From Gloeomargarita sp. SKYG116 (GTDB lineage Bacteria > Cyanobacteriota > Cyanobacteriia > Gloeomargaritales > Gloeomargaritaceae), in the NCBI GenBank assembly GCA_025056115.1, contig JANWVM010000022.1, positions 1-38,380 of the forward strand: a stretch of 38,380 nt of DNA. The letters run 5' to 3'. The notes under the pieces were generated by a model. The model was not told where the DNA came from and searched no databases. It saw nothing but the letters and a program-made list of their open reading frames with translations. Every line of letters begins with the position of its first letter. The stretch's first letter is position 1. Below are positions 10,108 through 17,926 of this stretch, piece after piece. Position numbers and translations under genes: made by a program.

Positions 10108-10986
10108 TTGCAAGACGGGTCTCGCTGGTTGAACATTCCTGGGATTCGGATTATCAGCGGTGCCGTTGCGTTGGTACTTGCCCTGGTGTGGGTCACGCTG
10201 GGTGGCTGGTACTTCAGCGCTGGGGTGGCGGCCCTCGTGTTTTGGGGACAACGGGAGTATTTTGAACTGGCGCGACGCAAGGGCATTCTGCCAGCGACGA
10301 AAACCACCCTGGTTGTGAGCCAGATTTTGATTGTCATCGCCACCATTGCGCCTGATTTGGCCGATGCCGTATTACCGATTGGGGGTAGTTGGATTTGTTT
10401 TTACCTACTCTTTCAGCCGAAATTGGCCACGATTGCCGACATTGCCACCTCCATCTTGGGGTTGTTTTACGGAGGTTATTTACCGAGTTTTTGGGTGCGG
10501 TTGCGGGGGTTACAGCAAAGTACCTATAGCAATCTCCCGTTATTGGGCTTTTGGCCGGATGGAGGTGAATGGCCGCTGGGATTAAAAGTCACCTTGCTGA
10601 CTTTCGGATGTATCTGGGCAGCGGATATTGGGGCGTTCTTTTTTGGACGAGCGTTTGGCAAAACAAAACTCTCGGAAATTAGCCCGAAAAAAACCGTGGA
10701 AGGCGCGGTCTTTGGTGTGATGGCCAGTATTTGTGTAGGGACGCTGGGAGCGATGCAATTGACCTGGCCTTGGGGTTTGGGATTGGCGTTGGGTTTAATG
10801 ACGGGGATCACGAGTTTACTGGGAGATTTGACCGAATCCATGATGAAACGGGATGCAGGCGTCAAAGATTCGGGACAATTCATTCCAGGACACGGGGGCA
10901 TTTTGGACCGCGCCGATAGTTATGTGTTTACTGCTCCCCTGGCCTATTACTTTGTGACCCTGCTGGTGCCCCTGCTGGTCGGATGA
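10108..10986 (+). CDS. cdsA: Phosphatidate cytidylyltransferase (CDP-diacylglycerol synthase)
   Basis: CdsA makes CDP-diacylglycerol from phosphatidic acid and CTP, the precursor of phosphatidylglycerol, which is an essential lipid of photosystem I and II in cyanobacteria. The 292-residue protein is polytopic. Near its C-terminus it carries the complete CDS signature, S244-x2-KR-x4-KD-x5-PGHGG-x2-DR-x-D, which holds the metal- and CTP-binding acidic residues. The TTG start at 10108 is supported by an AAGGTGAG Shine-Dalgarno and leaves one base after the receptor stop codon. The last 59 bp overlap the 3' end of the convergent DUF2993 gene. Co-transcription of a housekeeping lipid enzyme with a photoreceptor is unusual, but coupling may simply reflect compaction. 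Confidence 0.93.
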   Translation: MQDGSRWLNIPGIRIISGAVALVLALVWVTLGGWYFSAGVAALVFWGQREYFELARRKGILPATKTTLVVSQILIVIATIAPDLADAVLPIGGSWICFYLLFQPKLATIADIATSILGLFYGGYLPSFWVRLRGLQQSTYSNLPLLGFWPDGGEWPLGLKVTLLTFGCIWAADIGAFFFGRAFGKTKLSEISPKKTVEGAVFGVMASICVGTLGAMQLTWPWGLGLALGLMTGITSLLGDLTESMMKRDAGVKDSGQFIPGHGGILDRADSYVFTAPLAYYFVTLLVPLLVG

Positions 10987-11617
10987 GTAGTTGACCGGAT
11001 AAATGGATTGCGCCCGTTGCCATCGTTAACGTCTGGATTTGCACATCAGAGCCTAGGGATATGGAGATGGGTTGGGTGCGGGCGGCCAAGGGCGTCAATC
11101 GTATTTCATCGGGAGCAATAACCTCGACCTGAGTGATATATTGCCTGCCGTCCTGCATCAACCAGTAGAGATTTGGGTTTTGAATCTGGAGTTGCTGGAC
11201 TGTTCCTATTTGACCCGTCAATGCCTGTAGATAAGGTTGCAAGAACGTCTGAAGATAGGGCAAAGATTGATTGAGATTTTGTTCCGTGATAACCGCCTGA
11301 ATTTCTACCGTGATTGGCTCGACAAAAGGGTCTTCTTGTTTACGGAAAAACGGCCAGTGAAATTGGATACGTTCAGCGCGGATATTGACCTGATGCAAAT
11401 GGATATCCCGATAAATGACGTTGCGGGCGTTCACCTGCACCAAAGGCAGATAACCGGCTGACCAAACCGGCGCGAGGTCGCCCAGTACTACCTCCAGGTT
11501 CTCCACTTGGGTCACTTGTTGTTGAATCCACCAGCGCAACAGGGCAGCCAATGGACGTGCTAACCCTCGATTAGCGAGCAAAGGCACCGACTCCGTAAAC
11601 ACAATTGCGAGCGGCAC
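10928..11617 (-). CDS. DUF2993 (LmeA-like) family protein
   Basis: The protein of up to 229 residues matches the cyanobacterial DUF2993 pattern: a short N-terminal helix (LAALLRWWIQQQVTQVENLEV), a segment like SAGYLPLVQVNARNVIYRDI, alternating beta strands, and the ending LSGQLLI. Mycobacterial LmeA, in the same family, binds phospholipid in the cell envelope, so a lipid- or envelope-related role is plausible but not shown here. The N-terminus is uncertain: GTG at 11617 overlaps the upstream gene by 47 bp, and an in-frame GTG at 11587 overlaps by 17 bp and has a closely spaced GGAG. Either way it is the second gene of a two-gene unit with the secreted protein upstream. Its 3' end runs 59 bp into cdsA on the other strand. 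Confidence 0.7.
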   Translation of the reverse strand: MPLAIVFTESVPLLANRGLARPLAALLRWWIQQQVTQVENLEVVLGDLAPVWSAGYLPLVQVNARNVIYRDIHLHQVNIRAERIQFHWPFFRKQEDPFVEPITVEIQAVITEQNLNQSLPYLQTFLQPYLQALTGQIGTVQQLQIQNPNLYWLMQDGRQYITQVEVIAPDEIRLTPLAARTQPISISLGSDVQIQTLTMATGAIHLSGQLLIRPAGAPAGSQSNRPGEQ

Positions 11618-12029
11618 AGTGGCTCATTATTGCTTGGATGCGAAAGGTCGCCGTGCGTCGAGGGATAACCGTGACGATGGGTATATCATCTAGGGCTACA
11701 TCTTCATCAATGAGATAGCCATTTTCGTCATAGAGCCGTAAATCCATATCACGACAGTCCTGGTCGCAAACGGCAACAATCACGTACTCGATGCCTGCCC
11801 TCAGCGTAATTTGAATCAAATCAAATTCGCCAGCACTGAGCAGGCCGGTGAGGGGTTCATGGGATAACTGATAGCCATCACGCCCGACAGCTCTAGCGGC
11901 TGACCGCAATTGCTCTCGCACACTTTGCAGAAACGGATTAGGCTGCGCCTGGACAGGTTCTATACTGCAATATCCAAAGACCAAACTAACTAGGCAAAGC
12001 CATCTTGCTAATACTCGATTACTTTGCAT
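11571..12029 (-). CDS. Small secreted protein with paired cysteines, function unknown
   Basis: This 152-residue protein has a classical signal peptide (hydrophobic LARWLCLVSLVFGYCS, cleavage probably after VQAQ at about residue 29). The mature part has an amphipathic helix (FLQSVREQLRSAARAVG), then a beta-rich domain with LRAGIEYVIVAVCDQDCRDM, LRLYDENGYLIDED and VTVIPRRTATFRIQ. Two close cysteine pairs, CDQDC and CAARNC, could form disulphides in the periplasm or outside the cell. The strand pattern and acidic turns resemble pre-peptidase C-terminal (PPC) beta-sandwich domains, but I do not recognise the family with certainty. ATG at 12029 is supported by the signal peptide and by a good promoter 25 bp upstream. 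The DUF2993 gene overlaps its 3' end. Confidence 0.75.
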   Translation of the reverse strand: MQSNRVLARWLCLVSLVFGYCSIEPVQAQPNPFLQSVREQLRSAARAVGRDGYQLSHEPLTGLLSAGEFDLIQITLRAGIEYVIVAVCDQDCRDMDLRLYDENGYLIDEDVALDDIPIVTVIPRRTATFRIQAIMSHCAARNCVYGVGAFAR

Positions 12030-12053
12030 TAGAGAACAGCCCCCACTTGACCT

Positions 12054-12082
12054 TATATAGCTAAACCACCTTAGGTTTTCAA
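12054..12082 (-). promoter_or_regulatory. Sigma70-type promoter of the 12029 gene
   Basis: On the minus strand TTGAAA (12082-12077) and TATATA (12059-12054) are separated by exactly 17 bp. The predicted transcript start lies about 15-20 nt before the ATG at 12029. The -35 box overlaps one copy of a small intergenic repeat (12080-12119). Confidence 0.5.
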
Positions 12083-12119
12083 AGAAAGAACCAACATCGG
12101 GGCTTGGCCCTGCGACTCC
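12080..12119. repeat. Short intergenic repeat, copy A
   Basis: The stretch reads roughly CAAAGAAAGAACCAACATCGGGGCTTGGCCCTGCGAC. It resembles two stretches in the tgpA-tsaD gap (32481-32509 and 32551-32582), which share CAAGAAAGAAC, CGGGGCT and a CCCTGCAACC-like tail. The GGGCTTGGCCC core can form a small hairpin. Similarity was judged by eye. Confidence 0.35.
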
Positions 12120-12223
12120 GAAGGTATAGCCTAGCTATAAACAACGATAGCAGTCTCAAAACTGGTAATCAAGGGCTTGATAGATGCGAACACAATTTAT
12201 TGATAGGCAATCCTAGAGCAACA

Positions 12224-12812
12224 CTAGCCGTGTAAAGTCATTTCAAAATTGGGTAGTACAGCTTCCCCAGACAGTCGAGCCGGCAGAGTTGCCATTTCCA
12301 GGGGCGCATGGGAGCAGTAAATTTCAACTGTTTTACGATGGGGAATGATCAACCACCTAACTGGCAGCCATTGGCCATAGATTCCAGCATCTTGACCCCC
12401 AGGGTTTCCATCTCATCGCTAGGGGACGCCGACTCTATCACAAAATCGGGACATATTGCCGTTGCTCAGGGGCCAAAGCTTGCCAACGTTCCTGTTTGAC
12501 CCAAGCCACATCTGGAGACCAAATCGCCCCATTAGGTAAACGCAATCCTGTAGTAGAATCAAACACTTCGCCGAGTTGAACTTGCCGGTTCCAGAGCACT
12601 AGTTCCGTGATTAATTCCGCATTGCAACGGCCTGTTTCTCCTCCTGTTGGTGGCATCACAATCAATTCTCCCGTCGCCGCCTGCTCCAAGCACAAGTCTG
12701 GGTTAGCTTGGCTAAGGGCCAGGAACTGTTCATCATCCACCTTAAAGGTTTCGGGTACATATACGGGAATGGGCATACCACTCATCTCGATTGTTGCGTC
12801 ATTGCCTCCCAC
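12224..12812 (-). pseudogene. Uma2-family (DUF820) restriction-endonuclease-like gene, two frameshifts
   Basis: The first frame (12812 down to 12438, 124 codons) encodes the N-terminal two thirds of a Uma2/DUF820 protein: LCLEQAATGELIVMPPTGGETGRCNAEL, then STTGLRLPNGAIWSPDVAWV, including the PDV element of the PD-(D/E)xK-like fold. It stops early, but the family pattern resumes in a second frame after about 12448 (DFVIESASPSD...) and in a third after about 12355 (WLIIPHRKTVEIY...GEAVLPNF), ending in TAG at 12224. At least two indels are needed to read the whole gene, so it is inactive. Uma2-type genes occur in many copies in cyanobacterial genomes and often decay. The stretch between 12030 and 12223 holds only the promoter and repeat listed above. 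Its 5' end overlaps the 3' end of bolA. Confidence 0.8.
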
Positions 12813-13045
12813 TCCGCCGGCGTCAAGGTTTTCATGGTTAACGCATGGAGTTCGTTGGTTGCCAGCACGCTCTGCAGGGCTTGATAAACCAGTTGGTGCC
12901 GCTGCACTCGGCTTTTCCCCACAAACGCCTCAGAGACAATCACCGCCTGCCAGTGATCCCCGCCTCCTGTCAGGTCCTGAAGTTCCACACGGGCGTCCGC
13001 TAGATGCGCTCGAATCAGTTGGGTGATGGTTTGCGGCGAAAGCAT
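12782..13045 (-). CDS. bolA: BolA/IbaG-family protein
   Basis: The 87-residue protein has the size and layout of BolA: an N-terminal helix (SPQTITQLIRAHL), strands (ARVELQDLTGGGDHWQAVIVSEAFVGKS), RVQRHQLVYQAL as the recognition-like helix, and the C-terminal HALTMKTLTPAEW with the conserved histidine. BolA proteins pair with monothiol glutaredoxins in iron-sulphur cluster handling and iron signalling. In many cyanobacteria bolA is next to the grxD-like glutaredoxin gene; here a decayed Uma2 gene lies downstream instead. Upstream is a 115-bp divergent region shared with nblS. Confidence 0.9.
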   Translation of the reverse strand: MLSPQTITQLIRAHLADARVELQDLTGGGDHWQAVIVSEAFVGKSRVQRHQLVYQALQSVLATNELHALTMKTLTPAEWEAMTQQSR

Positions 13046-13160
13046 AGGCGCTTCTAGAACGTTGTACCCCCATTATGCCAAAGCCCTTGCCAGTAACGGA
13101 TGCTGTGGCTCAATGCCATGCGCACTGCCGATTGCGTAACGTAATATATAGAATTGACCC

Positions 13161-15035
13161 GTGTTTGCTACGCCGTTGTTACAGCGATTAACAAACCTGA
13201 TTGTTCGTTGGTGGTCAGACTTTACGCTGCAAACGCGGTTGATGGCGGCAGCGACCCTGGTGGTTTCGTTGTTAATGAGTGTATTGACGTTCTGGGCTGT
13301 TAACAGCATTCAACAGGATGCCCGGTTAAATGACACCCGTTTTGGACGGGATTTGGGTTTATTACTAGCAGCGAATGTCGCACCTTTAGTTGCTCAAGAC
13401 AACCGCACTGAGTTGGCTCGTCTGTCAGAAAAATTCTACAACAGCACCTCCAGCATTCGCTACATTCTCTATGCTGATAAAGAGGGAGAAATTTATTACG
13501 GGATTCCTTTTTCAGCAGTCGAAGTACAAAATTCTCTGACGCTACGGCGACGCATCCAATTACCTGAGTTAACCACCCCTGAGCAACCCTTTGTGCGGCA
13601 ACACTTAACACCTGACGGTTTGATCGCTGATGTGTTCGTGCCCTTGCTCCAGGACGGTCATTACCTAGGTATCTTAGCCCTTGGGATCAATCCCAACCCG
13701 ACCATCTTGAACGCATCCCTTCTTACTCGCAACATCACGCTCGCTGTTTTTATCTCTATTTGGATTTTGGTGATACTGGGGGGTGTATTTAACGCCATTA
13801 CCATTACCCGACCCATCCGTGAGTTGCTCATCGGAGTGAAAAATATCGCATCAGGGAATTTTCACCAGCGGATTGACCTGCCCTTTGGGGGAGAACTGGG
13901 AGAACTGATTGAGAGTTTTAATGAAATGGCCGAGCGGCTGGCCCGTTATGAAGAACAAAACATCGAAGAAATTACCGCACAGAAAGCAAAACTTGATACG
14001 CTCATGTCCACCATTGCTGACGGTGCAATTTTACTGGATCGAGAATTAAAAATTGTGCTGGTCAATCCTGCTGCAGAGCGCATGTTTGGTTGGTCGGGTA
14101 AAGAGGTTTTGGGACAATCCGTCGCCAACTTATTGCCTGAACCTGTCGCGACGACACTGGCACAACCCCTGGCAGACCTAGTGCAAAAAGCGTCTCCAAC
14201 CAGTGAACCTATGGAATTTTGCATTACCCTTGAATCTCCCTACAAGTGCACGCTAAAAATTCTTTTAACAACTGTTTATGACCACCTGCGTAATCAGTTG
14301 CAGGGCATTGCAATCACAATCCAGGATGTCACTCGAGAAATGGAGCTAAATGAAGCTAAAAGTCGCTTTATCAGTAATGTTTCTCACGAGCTACGTACGC
14401 CCTTGTTTAATATCAAGTCCTTTATAGAAACCCTTTATGAGTACGGCCATAGCCTAACCGAGGAGCAGAAGCAAGACTTCTTGGAAACGGTTAATCGGGA
14501 GACAGACCGACTGACCCGTCTCGTGAACGATGTTTTGGATATTTCCCGGCTGGAGTCCGGTAAACCCTATCCCCTCAGTCCTACCTCAATCAGCGCCGTG
14601 ATTGAACAAACCTTGCGCGCCCATCGTTTAACAGCGAAGGACAAGGGGATTCACTTGGCGGCAGTGGTGGAGCCAGACTTACCGGATGTGATTGGACATT
14701 ACGACTTGCTGCTACAGGTGTTGGCAAACCTGGTGGGAAATGCCCTGAAATTTACACCAGCGGGTGGCTATGTCATCATCTGGGCGTTCCCCTGGGAGGG
14801 CCGGGTGCGCGTGGAGGTCAGTGACACTGGGATTGGCATTCCACCTGAGCATCAAAAGGCTATCTTCGGTCGCTTCTTCCGGGTAGAGAACCGGGTGCAT
14901 ACCTTAGAGGGGACGGGACTAGGTCTCTCAATTGTCAAAAGCATCTTGCAAAAGCATCACACCGATATTCATCTGATTAGTGAGGTAGGCCTGGGCAGTA
15001 GTTTCTGGTTTGATTTAGAACCCGCACATTCATAG
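13161..15035 (+). CDS. nblS: Sensor histidine kinase NblS (Hik33/DspA)
   Basis: NblS/Hik33 is the essential, highly conserved cyanobacterial kinase that controls responses to high light, cold, osmotic and nutrient stress, including phycobilisome breakdown, through the regulators RpaB and SrrA. The 624-residue protein follows the family closely: helix 1 (about 28-52, LMAAATLVVSLLMSVLTFWAV), an extracytoplasmic domain, helix 2 (about 190-215), HAMP (TRPIRELLIGVKNIASGNF), a PAS domain (about 275-340), the H-box FISNVSHELRTPL with H409, the N-box LANLVGNALKF, and the G boxes DTGIGI and GTGLGLSIV. The family-typical sequence RFGRDLGLLLAANVAPL is present. GTG at 13161 gives the usual N-terminus. 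A TAGAAT hexamer (13149-13154) ends only 7 nt upstream, so the mRNA may be leaderless or start elsewhere. Confidence 0.96.
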   Translation: MFATPLLQRLTNLIVRWWSDFTLQTRLMAAATLVVSLLMSVLTFWAVNSIQQDARLNDTRFGRDLGLLLAANVAPLVAQDNRTELARLSEKFYNSTSSIRYILYADKEGEIYYGIPFSAVEVQNSLTLRRRIQLPELTTPEQPFVRQHLTPDGLIADVFVPLLQDGHYLGILALGINPNPTILNASLLTRNITLAVFISIWILVILGGVFNAITITRPIRELLIGVKNIASGNFHQRIDLPFGGELGELIESFNEMAERLARYEEQNIEEITAQKAKLDTLMSTIADGAILLDRELKIVLVNPAAERMFGWSGKEVLGQSVANLLPEPVATTLAQPLADLVQKASPTSEPMEFCITLESPYKCTLKILLTTVYDHLRNQLQGIAITIQDVTREMELNEAKSRFISNVSHELRTPLFNIKSFIETLYEYGHSLTEEQKQDFLETVNRETDRLTRLVNDVLDISRLESGKPYPLSPTSISAVIEQTLRAHRLTAKDKGIHLAAVVEPDLPDVIGHYDLLLQVLANLVGNALKFTPAGGYVIIWAFPWEGRVRVEVSDTGIGIPPEHQKAIFGRFFRVENRVHTLEGTGLGLSIVKSILQKHHTDIHLISEVGLGSSFWFDLEPAHS

Positions 15036-15101
15036 TTTCTTTAGAAAAATTTGCAGGACTTTGCGCTAGAATGACAGCCGAAGCAGCGCATCACCGGTAC
15101 C

Positions 15102-16577
15102 ATGTCCTCATTTTGGCGCAATTTTTTAATAGCGTTTGGCTGTAGCGTACTACTAACAGCAGCGCTGATTTTCTTCGATAGTCAAAATTTACTAAGTTCA
15201 GAGTTTCACTTGATTGGTGCTAAGGGAATGGTTGCTGCCCATGGGCCTGGTCCTCGTTTGAGTGGGATTGGCTTTGTCTTTCCCCCCCTCCTAATTTATC
15301 TCACCATGTTAGTTGGCTCCCCAATTACCACTCAAGTCCTGACAGCAACTGGTCTTATTTTTTTCATGACCTGGTTGGTTGGTCAATTGCCCTGTCGGCC
15401 ATTGTGGCGTGGTGTCATCTTAGTCTTGTTGTTGACTAACCCAGCATTTCTGATCATGCTCCTGACCAGTCCCAGTTGGACGGCTGCCAGTCTATTTCTG
15501 GGATTAGCTCTTCTGTTAGGATGGCACTTGGTTCAGCCTCGCGACTTGCAGTATCCCCTTAGCGCCAATTTGATTTTGCTAGGGCTAGTACTGACACCCC
15601 TCATGTTGTTGCGCTACGAGTTTTGGTGGCTGCTGCCCATCTTTATGCTCCTTAGTTGGTATATCCTCAAAGAACCCGATTTCCAGCTTAGGTTAACCGT
15701 TGTTCTTGTTACTAATTTTATGCCGGTGATTGCTATTCTAGGATTCATGTATGTGAATTGGTTAATTGCAAGAGATGGATTTTATTTCCTCACAGCGCCG
15801 GGGAATGGTTTACGGTGGCCAGGAATGGAACGTTGGCTAGAATTTACGCCAGGCATTGATGCCATAGTGCAGAGCGTCATCTGGTTAGGGCAAACATTAC
15901 CCGTCTACTACCTTGTAGCTATCTTAGTTCTCTGGCAAAGTCGTAGTGGTTGGGTAGCTCGTTTCCTGCTGCTAATTCTACCGTTACTCATCGTAACTGT
16001 GATGTTGTGGCAGGGCAATTATTTCCCTCAGATGGGTATCATTGGTGCATTTTCCATCTTAGTTCCCATTTTGCTTCTACAGCTTGGGGAATGCAGAACT
16101 CAGCATTTATTACCAATCATCCTAGTTTGGGTGGTTTCCATCTACCTAGTGGTGAATGGGCTGCAGACACAGCGGTTGATACCGGAAGAGGAGTTAGTGT
16201 GGCGACAGATGACGGGACAGCCTATCACTGATGTTCTATCTGCTCGCTGGCGGCGGCGACAGATTGCGCAACAAGAAATTGCTCAGGAATTATTCCAACG
16301 ACTACGTCCTGAACAAAAAGTTCTGCTCGATGACTCAGTCAATTTTAGTATTGTTTACCTATTGCCAAGTCCTAATGCTTTTGTTTTACCCCATCAGTAT
16401 GAATTTGGATTAGCGCTCACCCAACCTGAAGAAGTTGTGGATTACATCTTAGTACAGCGGCAGACTGGTGTGGAGCCACTGACTGACAGAATTGCCAGGG
16501 GAATGTTTTCTCAAGAACGAAGGTTATTTACCCCAGTTGCAAGCAACGAATTTTACTCCCTTTTCCAGCGGCAGTAA
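15102..16577 (+). CDS. Polytopic membrane protein, GT-C glycosyltransferase-like, function unknown
   Basis: The 491-residue protein has an N-terminal membrane helix, a first outside loop containing AHGPGPRLSGIGFVFPPLLIYL, about ten further hydrophobic helices, and a soluble C-terminal domain of about 120 residues rich in Arg and Gln (from about residue 370). This layout (long first loop, many helices, soluble tail) resembles GT-C lipid-dependent glycosyltransferases such as the PMT/ArnT clan, but I do not see a confident DxD/ExD catalytic motif in the first loop, so the function is open. It starts 66 bp after nblS on the same strand and may share its transcript. It ends 8 bp from the convergent GH5-like gene. 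A role in envelope or extracellular polysaccharide is an inference from the neighbours. Confidence 0.6.
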   Translation: MSSFWRNFLIAFGCSVLLTAALIFFDSQNLLSSEFHLIGAKGMVAAHGPGPRLSGIGFVFPPLLIYLTMLVGSPITTQVLTATGLIFFMTWLVGQLPCRPLWRGVILVLLLTNPAFLIMLLTSPSWTAASLFLGLALLLGWHLVQPRDLQYPLSANLILLGLVLTPLMLLRYEFWWLLPIFMLLSWYILKEPDFQLRLTVVLVTNFMPVIAILGFMYVNWLIARDGFYFLTAPGNGLRWPGMERWLEFTPGIDAIVQSVIWLGQTLPVYYLVAILVLWQSRSGWVARFLLLILPLLIVTVMLWQGNYFPQMGIIGAFSILVPILLLQLGECRTQHLLPIILVWVVSIYLVVNGLQTQRLIPEEELVWRQMTGQPITDVLSARWRRRQIAQQEIAQELFQRLRPEQKVLLDDSVNFSIVYLLPSPNAFVLPHQYEFGLALTQPEEVVDYILVQRQTGVEPLTDRIARGMFSQERRLFTPVASNEFYSLFQRQ

Positions 16578-16585
16578 ACCAGTAG

Positions 16586-17926
16586 TCATCTGGGAAATAT
16601 GGCTTGCATTTGTTCAATGGTCATACCATAGAACTCGTCCTGATGTTGCACGCCATTCAGTAACCAAAGGAAAACCCCCTTAGCGCCTAAAGAAAAAGCC
16701 AATTCTGCCCAATGCCGATACAAAGACGTTCGTTCTCGTTGCAATTCTTGACTGGATAGTGGACGTTTATCTGCTAGACTGCGAGGGCGACACCAACCTA
16801 ACTCTCCCAGATACCAAGGTTTTTTATTCATGACCGCTGCCCGAGAACGCAACCATTCATCGCCCAACTGCCGGTAGTTACCAATTGTCTGCTGGCGGTC
16901 GGGACGCAGTAAAAAATCCCAGCCTCGGCGGTCTATAAAAGGTAGTCCGGCTACTGTCTTTTTCTGGAGTTCTACAGATGGATGCGTGTACATGTGAATA
17001 GAACCCATCGTTAATGCTGGGCGGGTCATATTCAATGCCAGGTCAATACCTTCATAAAATTGAGGTTCTGGGCGCAAGTAACGGGGAGAAAACGGCAGTG
17101 GTTGATTTAGCCATCCTTCTTCCCCAGAAGTTACCCAAATACGACGAGGTATTTGGCTTTGCACAAAAACTGCCTGTCGTTGTAGCCAACTAGCGACGAT
17201 ATCCTGGATTAATAGATTAGGTTTTACAGGCTGGTTGTTTTGGGCGTATATGCTTTTGCCACGGGGTTCATTGAGAATGTCAATTATAACTACATTTGGA
17301 TATTGAGCTAGTATGCACAATACCTGCCGGGTGTGTTGCTGAAATAGTTGCTCTACCTGTGAATTGAGATAGAAATCAGCACCGTATTGTAAGTATTTGT
17401 CCTGGTCTTTAAGGGTTAAAAAGGCAGTGAGCCAAGTGCCAGACGGAATGACTCCAACCCATTCCAAATAACGTAAGATTCCCCCATAGGATAACCAGTA
17501 GTTACCCAAGACAGGAACCAGAAAAAAATCTAGTTCACCAAGACATCTAACCATGGTATCCAGAAGGTGAAAAACAAATTCAACTGGTTGATTTGGCGCT
17601 TGCCACATGGCACCGTCAAAAACGCCGCTGGGTACATCAGGAGCAGAAACTGGGTAGTCATTAAATGCCCAAAACCGCAAGGCATTGATGCGACTGTAAC
17701 GACGGAGAGCATCTAGCCTTAAGTCCTGCACGAGATAGTCCATAACCACCTCTTTGAGGGGGCGCTCTGGTTGTTGCTTGGCTCGGCGATAACTTTCTAC
17801 CAGTAGATAGTAGGCGTTGATGCCATACAGGGGGGGAATTCGAGCGGCTAATGGAGATGACGAAGTAGTTGTTGACAAGAGAGAGAGAGTCCCTAACAAA
17901 ACAGTTCGCCGGGAAAGGGATGCCAT
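16586..17926 (-). CDS. Exported GH5-like glycoside hydrolase (mannanase/cellulase clan)
   Basis: ATG at 17926 overlaps the upstream TAA by one base (TAATG) and begins MASLSRRTVLLGTLSLL, an export signal with paired arginines that could suit Tat or Sec; the 13-codon upstream extension is rejected. The roughly 446-residue protein looks like a clan GH-A (alpha/beta)8 barrel: GINAYYLL at strand 1, LRFWAFNDYP, VVIIDILNEPRG with probable acid/base E220, SIHMYTHP, and WYLGELGW with probable nucleophile E375. The substrate would be a beta-linked polysaccharide such as mannan or glucan, either outside the cell or in the cell's own matrix. Translational coupling to an outer-membrane barrel gene suggests a role in release or trimming of exported polysaccharide. 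Family membership is inferred from motifs only. Confidence 0.75.
   Translation of the reverse strand: MASLSRRTVLLGTLSLLSTTTSSSPLAARIPPLYGINAYYLLVESYRRAKQQPERPLKEVVMDYLVQDLRLDALRRYSRINALRFWAFNDYPVSAPDVPSGVFDGAMWQAPNQPVEFVFHLLDTMVRCLGELDFFLVPVLGNYWLSYGGILRYLEWVGVIPSGTWLTAFLTLKDQDKYLQYGADFYLNSQVEQLFQQHTRQVLCILAQYPNVVIIDILNEPRGKSIYAQNNQPVKPNLLIQDIVASWLQRQAVFVQSQIPRRIWVTSGEEGWLNQPLPFSPRYLRPEPQFYEGIDLALNMTRPALTMGSIHMYTHPSVELQKKTVAGLPFIDRRGWDFLLRPDRQQTIGNYRQLGDEWLRSRAAVMNKKPWYLGELGWCRPRSLADKRPLSSQELQRERTSLYRHWAELAFSLGAKGVFLWLLNGVQHQDEFYGMTIEQMQAIFPR

Noticed and set aside
12308-12499. Small plus-strand ORF between the secreted protein and bolA
   Set aside because: It is antisense to the decayed Uma2 gene, whose family signature explains the region.
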